Shown: one piece after another, positions 44,629 through 53,821 of the stretch
Numbering within the stretch: position 1 is the first letter of the stretch
Layout of the letters: each line of letters begins with the position of its first letter
From: Lyngbya confervoides BDU141951
GTDB lineage: Bacteria > Cyanobacteriota > Cyanobacteriia > Thermosynechococcales > Thermosynechococcaceae
Direction: 5' to 3'
Length of the DNA stretch: 64,000 nucleotides
Assembly: GCF_000817775.3 (NCBI RefSeq)
Contig: NZ_JTHE03000103.1
Location: 1 to 64,000 of the forward strand
Position numbers and translations under genes: made by a program
The notes under the pieces: generated by a model
What the model was told of the DNA's origin: nothing
What the model saw: only the letters and a program-made list of their open reading frames with translations
The model's database searches: none

Positions 44629-45894
44629 ATGATGAACGCTGGGCAATCGCGGCCGTCCCTGATGATTTTTTACCAGTTTGATCCCTGGCGGAGCAGCATT
44701 GGCGGGATTCAAACGGTCATTCGTAATTTTTTAAAGTACGCGCCCGCTTCCTTTGAGGTGGGTATGGTGGGAACCGGCGCGCCAGGGGATTTGCTAGGGC
44801 AATGGCAGACCCGGTTCTATGGCACTACGCCGGTTCAGTATTGTCCGATTATTGCCCTGGAGAATGACGATGTCCGCGGCCGAATTCCGACCACCCTGAA
44901 GTACACGGCGGCCTTACGTCGCTATCCAATGGCGGCTGATTTTTTCCACTTTCATCGCCTTGAGCCCTCCTTGGTGACTCGCCGCTGGCAGGGCGAGAAA
45001 ACTTGGTTTGTTCATAATGATGTTGAAAAGCAGCTCAATCCTCGCTTGAGTCCCAACGCCATCCTCTGGCAGATGCTGCCCCAGGCCTATCTCTGGCTAG
45101 AACGATGGCTGGTACCGCAGTTTGATTATCTCTATTCCTGTAATCTGAGCGCAGCTCAGTTTTACCGTCGTCGCTTTCCCGCCCTCGCGCCCCGCATCCA
45201 TCAAATTTACAACTCGGTGGATACGGAGATTTTTTATCCCCTGGAGGGAACCCAGGCGGATCAGCAGCGGCAGGCCCTGGCCCAGTCCTTGGGATTGTCG
45301 TCTCAAACCCAGTTTCTGTTGTTTGCGGGACGTCTCCATCCCCAAAAAGACCCCCTGCGTCTGCTTCAGGCCATGGCGCGACTCCACCGACCGCAGACCC
45401 ATCTGTTGATGGCCGGAGAAGGTGAACTGCTTGCCCAGGTGTCTGACCAGATTCAGATCTTAGGCCTCGAAGCACAGGTGACGCTGCTCGGGCGAGTGTC
45501 TCAGGATCGACTGGCCCAACTGCAACGAGTGAGTCAGATTTTTGTGCTCTCCAGTGCCTACGAAGGACTACCCATTGCCGCTCTGGAGGCTCTGGCCTCC
45601 GGCACGCCCGTCGTCACCACTGACGCGGGGGATACGCCACGGCTTCTTACCGCAGCCTGTGGTCGAGTCTGTTTAGATCGCTCCCCCGAGGCGATCGCCC
45701 AGGCCTTGCAAGATGTGCTCGACCACTCAACGACTTTTTCCGTCGCGGCTTGCCTTGAGGCTGTGCAACCCTACACCGCCCGGTCCGTGGTGGCGCAGGT
45801 CTATCAGCAGATGTGGGACCGTTGGATCTCTCGTCGGACCTTGGGGGCAAGGGAAGGAAGTTTGAAAAAGGGAGATCAAGGGGCAGGGCGCTGA
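44629..45894 (+). CDS. Glycosyltransferase family 4 (GT-B fold)
   Basis: The 421-residue enzyme has the GT4 layout: a GGIQTVIRNFL start, YNSVDTEIFYPL in the linker, the C-terminal LLFAGRLHPQKDPLRLLQA, and the donor-binding block SSAYEGLPIAALEALASGTPVV with TTDAGD. It transfers a sugar from a nucleotide donor to a growing polysaccharide or lipid. It is the first gene of the polysaccharide region; its end overlaps the convergent flippase by 19 bases. Confidence 0.9.
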   Translation: MMNAGQSRPSLMIFYQFDPWRSSIGGIQTVIRNFLKYAPASFEVGMVGTGAPGDLLGQWQTRFYGTTPVQYCPIIALENDDVRGRIPTTLKYTAALRRYPMAADFFHFHRLEPSLVTRRWQGEKTWFVHNDVEKQLNPRLSPNAILWQMLPQAYLWLERWLVPQFDYLYSCNLSAAQFYRRRFPALAPRIHQIYNSVDTEIFYPLEGTQADQQRQALAQSLGLSSQTQFLLFAGRLHPQKDPLRLLQAMARLHRPQTHLLMAGEGELLAQVSDQIQILGLEAQVTLLGRVSQDRLAQLQRVSQIFVLSSAYEGLPIAALEALASGTPVVTTDAGDTPRLLTAACGRVCLDRSPEAIAQALQDVLDHSTTFSVAACLEAVQPYTARSVVAQVYQQMWDRWISRRTLGAREGSLKKGDQGAGR

Positions 45895-47132
45895 AAGCTA
45901 TATCGATCTACCCAGAGGGTGAGGGGAATTAAGCTGCACAGATGGGTCGCTAAAACCGCGATCGCAACGCCCAGAAGGCCAAACTGCACCGCAATGGCCA
46001 GAGCCAGGGCAAACAGGAGAGTAAACCCCAGATCTGTCCCTAAGGTGAGATGGGTCTTATCCTGGGCATTGAGAAGGGCGGCTGCGGCCCACCCGTAAGC
46101 CCGAGGCAGGACCGACCCGCAGATGAGGATCAATATTGGAATAGCCGGGGTCCATTTTGCCCCAAATACAATGGGAACATAAAACGGTGCAAGGGTACTT
46201 TGCAGCAGCACCATGGCCCCAATGACCAGTGAAATCAGCTTCAGACTATCCCAGTAGCGCTGTCTGAGGCGCTGCAGGTCTGATCTGGCTTCGCAGAACT
46301 TGGGAAACAGGGGGCCGATGAGGGTATAGACCACGTTTGTGGTGATTCCAGATCCGGCGTTGAACGCAAAAAAGTAAAGGCCGAGCTGTTCCAGACCCAA
46401 GACCGGCCCCACAATCAGGTAGTCCAGGCTGCTTCGGATCTTGTGGAGTAGTTCCACAAGCAGCAAGTTGCCCCCAAAACTGACCACGCCCCGCCAGTTG
46501 GTAAAGGTAAGGGTTTGGGGGGGGCGCCAGGGATGACTTTTAAGGTGCACAATCATCCAAACGGGCGTTGAGAGAACCATGCCGGCAACGATGGACCAGA
46601 TGCCGAATCCCAGCAGGGCCATGACAATCGTAACGCCATTGCTAATCAGCGACTGGAGGGCATTGCAGAGCGCCTTAACCTGCATACGATTTTCCCGAAG
46701 AATCAGGGCCGACTGGACCATAAAGGTGGGAAACATCAGATAGATGGTGGCGACGCCCCATAAAGGGCCAATGAGATGGGAGTCTCCTAACGCAGCGGCA
46801 ATTGGAAATGCGGCGAGTCCCTGCAGTAAAAAAATGCCGATACAGGCAATCCAATTAAGCCAGTAAGCAGTCTTACAGACTTCCTCAAGCTGTTCTGGAT
46901 CCGTTTGGATAATTTTGCCGCTGATGCCCTGTCGGAGGGTAAAGACCGAGGCAATTTCAAAGGTGGTGTAGATGATTGCCGTGAGGCCATAGTCTGTCTC
47001 TGTGAAGACGCGGGCCAGGGTTACGGTGGTTCCGAGGCGAAAGATACGGTTAAATAGCTCTGCAATGCCTAACCAGCCAACATTTTGCAAATATTGACTG
47101 GCTAGCTTATTCTGAATTCGCTGGAGTGCCAC
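45876..47132 (-). CDS. Polysaccharide flippase (Wzx-like), copy 1
   Basis: This membrane protein with about 12 helices belongs to the oligosaccharide flippase (MOP/Wzx) group. It shows NVGWLGIAELFNRIFRLGTT, TVTLARVFTETDYGL and FFAFNAGSGITTNV. It moves lipid-linked sugar units across the membrane. A GTG at 47132 gives an N-terminus of the same length as the second copy (52535); a TTG at 47174 is possible. It is clearly paralogous to that second copy. Confidence 0.85.
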   Translation of the reverse strand: MALQRIQNKLASQYLQNVGWLGIAELFNRIFRLGTTVTLARVFTETDYGLTAIIYTTFEIASVFTLRQGISGKIIQTDPEQLEEVCKTAYWLNWIACIGIFLLQGLAAFPIAAALGDSHLIGPLWGVATIYLMFPTFMVQSALILRENRMQVKALCNALQSLISNGVTIVMALLGFGIWSIVAGMVLSTPVWMIVHLKSHPWRPPQTLTFTNWRGVVSFGGNLLLVELLHKIRSSLDYLIVGPVLGLEQLGLYFFAFNAGSGITTNVVYTLIGPLFPKFCEARSDLQRLRQRYWDSLKLISLVIGAMVLLQSTLAPFYVPIVFGAKWTPAIPILILICGSVLPRAYGWAAAALLNAQDKTHLTLGTDLGFTLLFALALAIAVQFGLLGVAIAVLATHLCSLIPLTLWVDRYSFQRPAP

Positions 47133-47360
47133 TGAGCTTACTGGTGGATAATGGGGATAATACAGTATAATCAATGGCTAGCATAGTTAAATTCGAAGTA
47201 TTTTGCAATAAAATTTGATTTTTGCTTTATTTGTGGCTTGTTTTGTAAATTTTGGAAGATCTTGGGTCTAAGGGCTTCTCTTGTACTAGATACTGGGATC
47301 GACGGGGTGTGTTTTGTCTATCGTTCTTTCTGGGGCACAGCAGCCTGTTGACGTTCCTAT

Positions 47361-48383
47361 ATGCCAAAAGTCAGTATTATTATTCCTGCCTTCAACGCCA
47401 TGCAGTTCCTGCCTGAGGCCTGGGGGTCTGTTCAATCGCAAACGTTTCAAAACTGGGAGCTGATCATCGTTGATGATGGCAGTTCCGACCATATCCGTAG
47501 CTGGGGGAATCATCTTTCGGACTCAAGGGTTCGGTTTATTCATCAGCCCAATCAAGGGAAGTCCTGCGCGAGGAACCGCGGGATTTTGGTATCCCGCGGC
47601 AGGTATATTGCCTTTCTAGATGCCGATGATCTCTGGGATGAAACCAAGCTAGAGAAGCAGGTGGCGGTTTTGGATCAGCGGGATGCGGTGGGCCTGGTTT
47701 ACACCTGGACCATGCTCGTGAATGAGGGGGGCCAGCCTACGGGAAGGATGATCTGCTCAACGGCTGAGGGCAATGTCATGCGCCAGCTGATCTTAAAAAA
47801 CCTACTGGGATGTGGCAGCACGCCCCTCGTGCGGCGGCGGTGCTTTGAGGTGGCTGGAACGTTTTATCCAGACTTGCCCCTGGCTCAGGATTGGGACATG
47901 TGGATTAGAATTGCAGCCTACTTTCCCTTTGCGGTTATCCCGGAACCGCTGGTGCGCTACCGGCAGCACGCCAGGAATACCAGCACCAATTGGAGCTTGA
48001 TGGAATCTTGCCGGGATCGGATTTTGCAGCGCGCGATCGCCCAAAATCCAGATCAGCTGGCACCCTTAGAGTCAGAGGCCTGCGGACGCTCGAACCTTTA
48101 TTTGGGATGGTTAGCCATCCGCACCTTTGAGGCTAGAGCCGCGTTCCACTTTTGGTGGAAAACCAGTCGGCAGTCTCTAGAACTGGGATTATCGCGCGAT
48201 GCGCTTCGTCTGCTGTTAGCCGTGGTGATTCTGGCCCTATTGGGAGCGCAAAACTACACCCGGATGACTGACATCAAGCATCGATATCTGGTGGAGCTCT
48301 ATGGATCTGTGAAGCCATCAGGGACGTTGAGCCCGATGCAGACGCTCCTCCCAGCGGAAAGCGGTGGTAATCATTTCCTTTAG
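47361..48383 (+). CDS. Glycosyltransferase family 2
   Basis: The 340-residue GT-A enzyme begins MPKVSIIIPAFNAMQFLPEA, with the nucleotide-binding VDDGSSD and the metal-binding DADD motif (AFLDADDLWDETKLEKQ). It has a C-terminal hydrophobic segment (LLLAVVILALLG). It adds a sugar in polysaccharide synthesis. It resembles the GT2 at 59011 (shared NAMxFLPE opening). Its 3' end overlaps galE by 66 bases in opposite direction. Confidence 0.9.
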   Translation: MPKVSIIIPAFNAMQFLPEAWGSVQSQTFQNWELIIVDDGSSDHIRSWGNHLSDSRVRFIHQPNQGKSCARNRGILVSRGRYIAFLDADDLWDETKLEKQVAVLDQRDAVGLVYTWTMLVNEGGQPTGRMICSTAEGNVMRQLILKNLLGCGSTPLVRRRCFEVAGTFYPDLPLAQDWDMWIRIAAYFPFAVIPEPLVRYRQHARNTSTNWSLMESCRDRILQRAIAQNPDQLAPLESEACGRSNLYLGWLAIRTFEARAAFHFWWKTSRQSLELGLSRDALRLLLAVVILALLGAQNYTRMTDIKHRYLVELYGSVKPSGTLSPMQTLLPAESGGNHFL

Positions 48384-49334
48384 ATCCTCGTACTGAGGCT
48401 GCCAGCCAATTTTTTGCTTGATTTTGTCCACCTGGGCGATCACCGCCGGAGGATCGCCGGGGCGCCGGGGCGTGACCTGGGTGGAAAAATCCACCTGGGA
48501 AACTGCCTTGACAGCATCAATGACTTCCTGAACGCTATAGCCCCGGCCGTAACCGCAGTTAAACAGATCGGAGGGATGTCCCGCCTCCAGGGATTGCAAC
48601 ACCAGCACATGAGCGGCAACCAGATCACTGACGTGGATGAAATCCCGTACACCGGTGCCATCGGGAGTTGGGTAATCGTTGCCGAAAATTTTGAGCTGAG
48701 GGTGGAGTCCCAAGGCAGTTTGACAGGCAAGTTTGATCAGATGGGTGGCCTTGGGCGTACTTTGGCCCAGTCTTCCGGCTGGATCACCCCCGGCAACATT
48801 GAAATAGCGCAGAATTCCATAGCGAAACCAGGGCTCGGACTTGGCCAGATCCTGAAGCATCCATTCATCGATGATTTTGGTGCGGCCGTAGGGACTGATG
48901 GGATGCAGGGGCGTGGTTTCCACGACCGGATTGGTGTGGGGAATTCCGTAAACTGCGGCGGTGGAGGACAGAATGAAGTAGGGAACTCGGTATTTTTGAA
49001 TAGCCTGCAGCAGGTTTAAGGTGCCCGCAACGTTATTGCGGTAGTAGTTGAGGGGGTGGTGCACGGATTCTGGGACCACCGAACTGGCGGCAAAGTGCAT
49101 GACCCCCTGAAAGGTGTGGGTGGTAAATATCTCGTCGAGGAGCTGAGCATTGCTCACATCGCCTACGATGAGCTGTGCTGGCGCGAGTACCGCCTCTGCA
49201 AACCCTGTAGCCAGGTTATCCAGGGCGGTTACCCGATAGCCTGCTTCCGTCAGGGCCAGGACTGCGTGGGATCCAATATAGCCAGCGCCGCCGGTGACCA
49301 GAATGTGGGAGGGATGAGAAGGGGGAGAAGCCAT
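48318..49334 (-). CDS. galE: UDP-glucose 4-epimerase GalE
   Basis: The 338-residue short-chain dehydrogenase-type enzyme has the NAD motif VTGGAGYIGSHAVLAL, the block ILSSTAAVYG (catalytic Ser/Thr), and YGRTK (catalytic Tyr and Lys, about residue 150). It interconverts UDP-glucose and UDP-galactose to supply the cluster. Later blocks RYFNVAGGDPAGRLG and GTGVRDFIHVSDL fit GalE well. Confidence 0.94.
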   Translation of the reverse strand: MASPPSHPSHILVTGGAGYIGSHAVLALTEAGYRVTALDNLATGFAEAVLAPAQLIVGDVSNAQLLDEIFTTHTFQGVMHFAASSVVPESVHHPLNYYRNNVAGTLNLLQAIQKYRVPYFILSSTAAVYGIPHTNPVVETTPLHPISPYGRTKIIDEWMLQDLAKSEPWFRYGILRYFNVAGGDPAGRLGQSTPKATHLIKLACQTALGLHPQLKIFGNDYPTPDGTGVRDFIHVSDLVAAHVLVLQSLEAGHPSDLFNCGYGRGYSVQEVIDAVKAVSQVDFSTQVTPRRPGDPPAVIAQVDKIKQKIGWQPQYEDLKEMITTAFRWEERLHRAQRP

Positions 49335-49459
49335 AGTGGTGTTGCTATTAGGGAGTGGCCCTTATTGTGTGGCCCTTATTGTGTGGCCCCTAGTGTGGCC
49401 ATGGGGATGGGGATGGGCGAGGGTGGGGGCAGCCATGACCCCTGGGACAGGGATAGCGC
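49335..49459. repeat. Short tandem repeats between galE and the NRPS-like gene
   Basis: Two to three near-perfect copies of GTGTGGCCCTTATT lie around 49354-49400, followed by repeats of ATGGGG (about 49399-49416). They may be slippage-prone; no function is evident. Confidence 0.6.
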
Positions 49460-52273
49460 TTAGGAAATGACGGAGGGGGCCGGGGTAGCGGGTGTGCTTG
49501 GGCTGAGGCCTTGATCGATCCGTTGTTCCAGAATTTGGGCTATCTGGCTGACATTTTTCGTTGATAGCATGCTTGTATGTCCCCCTGCCACCGTAAAAAT
49601 CTGGATCTCTCCGGTTGTGCGTTTGCCCCAGCCTAGGTCGGCTTCTGCATAGAGTTCCCCATAGGGTTGATCAAATCCTGTCCCCTGACTGGCCTTAATC
49701 AACAGGATTGAGCCTTGAAAGCGAGTGCTGGGTTGATAGGTTTTCTCTGCCTGCAGATAGAGAGTGCGAACGGAGACATTGTGAAGGATACCTGGAATGG
49801 GCCGCGGTCCATTGGCCCAATAGGTGATGAGAATCTGAGCCTTGCCCTGTTCAAGCCAGGTAGCAAGCTGGGCTTTGAACCGAGACTGGGTGCGCATCAC
49901 TATAAACCGCATGGCCTGCTGAAATCCCTTGAGGCGGGAGGGGCTGGCCGCAAAAATAGCCTTGATTTTGGCGAAGGGCACACTGTTTTCAGGAGAGGCG
50001 ATCGCAACGGCCTGCACATCTGGAGATTCCATCAGCGCCAGCAGGGCCACTGACTTCCCCTGAGCTTGCAGTTGCAAGGCCACTTCAAAGGCCAGCACTC
50101 CGCCCGCGCACAATCCTCCTAATAGATAGGGGCCATGGGGTTGAATCGCCTGAATGGCCTGACAATAGTCTGCGGCCATAGCCGTGAGGGATGAATAGAC
50201 TTCCGGTTGGCCCTGAACCTGGCGAGCCTGAAGTCCGTAGACCGCGCGATCGCCTCTCATTTGGGCTGCTAGATTCAGATAAAGGGAGGTATCGCCATCG
50301 GCGTCATGGAGGAGAAAGAGGGGGGGGTGGGTTTGGCCGCCGCGCAAGGGGACCACCAGGGCCTGCCCCTGGGAGGGCGATGTGCGGGTTAAACGAGTGG
50401 CAAGCTCACGAATGGTGGGGGCCTCTAGGAGCAGGGTTAAAGGGGCGGAATGCCCTAAACTCGCCTCAAGTTCGCTAAAAAAGCGCGCCACCAGGAGTGA
50501 GTGTCCCCCGAGTTCAAAAAAATTGTCGGTGACGCCTATGGGGTGAACCCCCAAAATCCTCTGCCAGATGGAAATTAGCTGGGTCTCAAGATCATTGTCG
50601 GGTGGGGTGATCGTGCGCTGTCGGTCTGGTGCCGGAGCGCTTAGCCTGTGCCGATCCACCTTGCCGTTGGCATTGAGAGGCAGGTCCGTCATCAGGACAA
50701 AGCTGCGGGGCACCATGTAGTCAGGCAGCGTTGCAGCTGAAAAGTCGCGTAACCCCTCCGGGTCCAGCTGTGCTCTGGGTTGAGGCACCACATAGGCGAC
50801 CAGTCTCGAGTTTTCGGCTGCATCCTGATGCACCGTGACCACGGCCTGGGACACATCCGGATGGCGCTCCAGGCAGGTTTCAATTTCCGCCGGCTCAATG
50901 CGGAATCCTCGAATCTTGACCCGAAAATCTTGACGGCCCACGTATTCTAAATGGCCGTCCGATCGCTGACGGACTAAGTCCCCCGTTTTATACAGCAATT
51001 GCTGGGGAGAAAGGGGATTGGGAATAAAGCGTTCTGCGGTTCTTGAGGGCAATCGATGATAGCCAACCGCTAGGCCCGCTCCCCCGATGTGGAGTTCCCC
51101 CACTTGACCAGGGGGAACAGGTTGGAGGTTTTCATCGAGCACGAAGGTTTCCACGTTGGGCAGGGGCAGGCCAATGGGAATTTCCTCCGTTTCCGGATCA
51201 ACCTTTGTGGTACTGGGGTCAAAGTAGGTGGCGCTAACGGTGGTTTCGGTGGGGCCGTAGGTGTTGATCCAGCGCACGGAAGATCCGACTAAACTTTGCC
51301 AGCGCCGATAGGCCGATCGTCTGGCCTTTTCACCGCCAACGACCACCAGGCGAGTCCTGCGAGGCAGCGATCGCTGCAGTCGGTCCATGCTGTACACGAG
51401 CTCGTGCCAAAATGCAGTGGGTAAGTTCAGTACCGTGATCTGATGCTGATCTAGGTAGTCGAGAAAGACCTGGATGGAATAGATGAGCGTCTCAGGACGC
51501 AGCACCACGGTGGCACCGCTGAGAAAGCTGGGATAAAGCTCTTCCACGATAATATCGAAGCTCAGACTGGCAAACTGCAGGACGCGATCGCCCGGTGCCA
51601 GGGCAAACAGCTGGGCCATGGCCTGGGCATGGTTACTCAGGCCGCGATGGGGAATCAGCACCCCCTTGGGTTGCCCCGTCGATCCAGAGGTGTAGATCAT
51701 GTAGGCCAGGTGATCGGGCGCAGGTGCCTGTTCCAGATTGGCCGTCGAATACTGCGCGATTGTCTCGGCGGCTTGCTCCAGACACAGAATCTGACCAGGA
51801 TAGTGATCCAGGGACCTCGCCCAATCTGGTTGGGTAATGAGAAGGGGAGCCTGAGAATGATCCAGCATGAAGATGCGTCGTTCTGCGGGATAATCCGGGT
51901 CAAGGGGAATATAGGCTCCTCCCGCCTTCAGCGTGCCTAAAAATGCCACGATCAGATCCAGCGATCGCGGCAGGTAAATGGCCACCAGCGTATTTTCACG
52001 CACCCCGTTCAGGCGCAAATATCGAGCGATTTGATTGGCGCGTTCATTGAGCTGTTGGTAGGTGAGGGCAGAATCTAGACTAGAGACGGCAATCTCTCTG
52101 GGGGTCCTGCTTGCCTGCGCCTCGAACAGTCGGGTAATGGCGATGTCGTAGGCTGGGGATGCCGGGTGATTGAGCCAGGGTGCTTGCGAGGGGGAATCAT
52201 CTGAGTGGGATTGTCTAGAACGCTTCATCGGCAACTTCACGGATAGGGGGCAGCCTTGGGGGGGAGAGGGCAT
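49460..52273 (-). CDS. NRPS-like A-T-TE protein with Cys at the thioesterase nucleophile position
   Basis: The 937-residue protein has an adenylation domain (about 40-530; YTSGSTGQPKGV near 194, FDIIVEELYPSFLSGATVV, TYGPTETTVSATY, GQVGELHIGGAGLAVGY and NGKVDR), a carrier domain with the phosphopantetheine Ser in DNFFELGGHSLLVARF (near 589) and a thioesterase (about 650-910) with GGLCAGG near 718 and a catalytic-type His in AGGHTSML near 898. There is no condensation domain, so it would activate and release or transfer one acid. It lies within the polysaccharide cluster next to galE and divergently from a flippase. The substrate cannot be named. Confidence 0.88.
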   Translation of the reverse strand: MPSPPQGCPLSVKLPMKRSRQSHSDDSPSQAPWLNHPASPAYDIAITRLFEAQASRTPREIAVSSLDSALTYQQLNERANQIARYLRLNGVRENTLVAIYLPRSLDLIVAFLGTLKAGGAYIPLDPDYPAERRIFMLDHSQAPLLITQPDWARSLDHYPGQILCLEQAAETIAQYSTANLEQAPAPDHLAYMIYTSGSTGQPKGVLIPHRGLSNHAQAMAQLFALAPGDRVLQFASLSFDIIVEELYPSFLSGATVVLRPETLIYSIQVFLDYLDQHQITVLNLPTAFWHELVYSMDRLQRSLPRRTRLVVVGGEKARRSAYRRWQSLVGSSVRWINTYGPTETTVSATYFDPSTTKVDPETEEIPIGLPLPNVETFVLDENLQPVPPGQVGELHIGGAGLAVGYHRLPSRTAERFIPNPLSPQQLLYKTGDLVRQRSDGHLEYVGRQDFRVKIRGFRIEPAEIETCLERHPDVSQAVVTVHQDAAENSRLVAYVVPQPRAQLDPEGLRDFSAATLPDYMVPRSFVLMTDLPLNANGKVDRHRLSAPAPDRQRTITPPDNDLETQLISIWQRILGVHPIGVTDNFFELGGHSLLVARFFSELEASLGHSAPLTLLLEAPTIRELATRLTRTSPSQGQALVVPLRGGQTHPPLFLLHDADGDTSLYLNLAAQMRGDRAVYGLQARQVQGQPEVYSSLTAMAADYCQAIQAIQPHGPYLLGGLCAGGVLAFEVALQLQAQGKSVALLALMESPDVQAVAIASPENSVPFAKIKAIFAASPSRLKGFQQAMRFIVMRTQSRFKAQLATWLEQGKAQILITYWANGPRPIPGILHNVSVRTLYLQAEKTYQPSTRFQGSILLIKASQGTGFDQPYGELYAEADLGWGKRTTGEIQIFTVAGGHTSMLSTKNVSQIAQILEQRIDQGLSPSTPATPAPSVIS

Positions 52274-52534
52274 CCTGAAGGCTTGAGGGTTCTCCTGGCT
52301 TCGTGCAACTGAATTTCAGGGATATCAGAAAAGAATGGATTAAACCGCTATTATGGTCCTCTCTTGCTCCCAATGGCAAATCATCATCGGCCAGGCTTTC
52401 TCAAGACCTGTGTTTCAAACTTGAAAGCATAGAGGTTGAAAGATCTCGAAGGCGATTGTCAAACTGGAGCAAAGTTATGTTCAATATTATTCCCAGGCCA
52501 CTCGCTTGCGGACCCTGCTCTTGATTAGGAATGG

Positions 52535-53812
52535 ATGAAGCCAAACGCGCTACCGCATACGTTGAATAAGCTGTTTGCGAATCCCTTTATTCGCAACATG
52601 AGTTGGTTAGGATCAGCAGAGCTGGTGAATCGGCTGTTCCGTCTGGGAACGACCGTCACCCTGGCCCGTATGTTTACTCCGCAGGACTACGGGTTAATGG
52701 CCCTTGTTTACACCATTTATGAGTTTGCCCTGTCCTTTTCCATGGTCATGGGCTTTGGTGCCAAAATCATTCAGGCCAAAGAATCAGAGGTGCGCGCCAT
52801 CTGCGAAACCACTTACTGGTTAAACTGGATCTTCTGTGGAGCCATCTTCCTGGGGCAGTGTCTAGCGGCCTACCCCATTGCCCAATGGTACGACAATGAC
52901 CAGCTCATCTGGCCCCTGTGCGTGAGTGCCCTGGTTTACCTGGTTTTTCCAAACTATCTGGTCCAAAATGCCCTGATCGAGCGACGCAATCAGTTAAAGA
53001 TCACGGCCCTGAGCACGGTGGCTCAGTCTCTGATTGCCAATGTCTTGACGGTTATTCTGGCGCTGCTGGGTTTAGGGATTTGGGCTATTGTCATCCCGAT
53101 GCTGGTTTCGGCGCCCGTTTGGCTGGTTTTCTCCTGGTCCCACTGTGACTGGCGAGCGCCCCGGACGGTGCGCTTTGATCAGTTCGCGGCGGTTTTTCGA
53201 TATAGCAAAAATCTATTGGGAATTGAGCTGCTGAGTAAGGTGCGACTGTATGCGGACTATTTAATTGTGGGAAAGTTTTTGGGGGTTGGGGAACTGGGGC
53301 TGTACTATTTTGCCTTTAATGCCGGGGCTGGGATTACGACCAAGGTGGCTGATGCCTATATGACGTCTTTATTTCCGCATCTTTGTGCGGCCCGAGAGCA
53401 AGCGGGTGGGGTCAGGGATCAGTATGTTAAGAGCATTAAGATCATTGCGATGACTCTCGTGCCGCTGGTGTTGCTCCAGGCGATCGCTGCACCGTTTTAC
53501 GTGCCGATTATTTTTGGGCAGAAGTGGGTTGAGGCGGTTCCCCTGTTAATTCTGGTTTGCCTTTCAGTTCTTCCCCGCACCTTTGGAGAGGCCTCGGCTG
53601 AACTTCTCAAAGCGGTGGATCAAACCCGACTGGCACTGATTTTAGAGTTTTGTTTTACGGTGATTTTTATGTCTGTTCTGTTTTTCACGGCTCGCCTTGG
53701 AGTTTTGGCGGTGGCGCAGTCGGTGCTAATCTGCCACGCCCTGATTTTGCCGATCATGGCCTTTGGGGCGCAGCGGTATGTCTTCGCTCGCCTGGCGAAG
53801 CAGTCATTGTAG
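52535..53812 (+). CDS. Polysaccharide flippase (Wzx-like), copy 2
   Basis: The 425-residue membrane protein repeats the pattern of copy 1: NMSWLGSAELVNRLFRLGTT, VTLARMFTPQDYGL and YYFAFNAGAGITTKV. It has about 12 helices. The ATG at 52535 follows AGGA. It starts a rightward unit with the GT2 at 53822 (gap 9 bases) and the deacetylase group. The 261-base gap before it holds only divergent promoters. Confidence 0.88.
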   Translation: MKPNALPHTLNKLFANPFIRNMSWLGSAELVNRLFRLGTTVTLARMFTPQDYGLMALVYTIYEFALSFSMVMGFGAKIIQAKESEVRAICETTYWLNWIFCGAIFLGQCLAAYPIAQWYDNDQLIWPLCVSALVYLVFPNYLVQNALIERRNQLKITALSTVAQSLIANVLTVILALLGLGIWAIVIPMLVSAPVWLVFSWSHCDWRAPRTVRFDQFAAVFRYSKNLLGIELLSKVRLYADYLIVGKFLGVGELGLYYFAFNAGAGITTKVADAYMTSLFPHLCAAREQAGGVRDQYVKSIKIIAMTLVPLVLLQAIAAPFYVPIIFGQKWVEAVPLLILVCLSVLPRTFGEASAELLKAVDQTRLALILEFCFTVIFMSVLFFTARLGVLAVAQSVLICHALILPIMAFGAQRYVFARLAKQSL

Positions 53813-53821
53813 GGGGCATTG

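Noticed and set aside
52303-52524. Rightward 73-codon frame before the second flippase
   Set aside because: No ribosome site or recognisable motif; it lies in the divergent promoter region.
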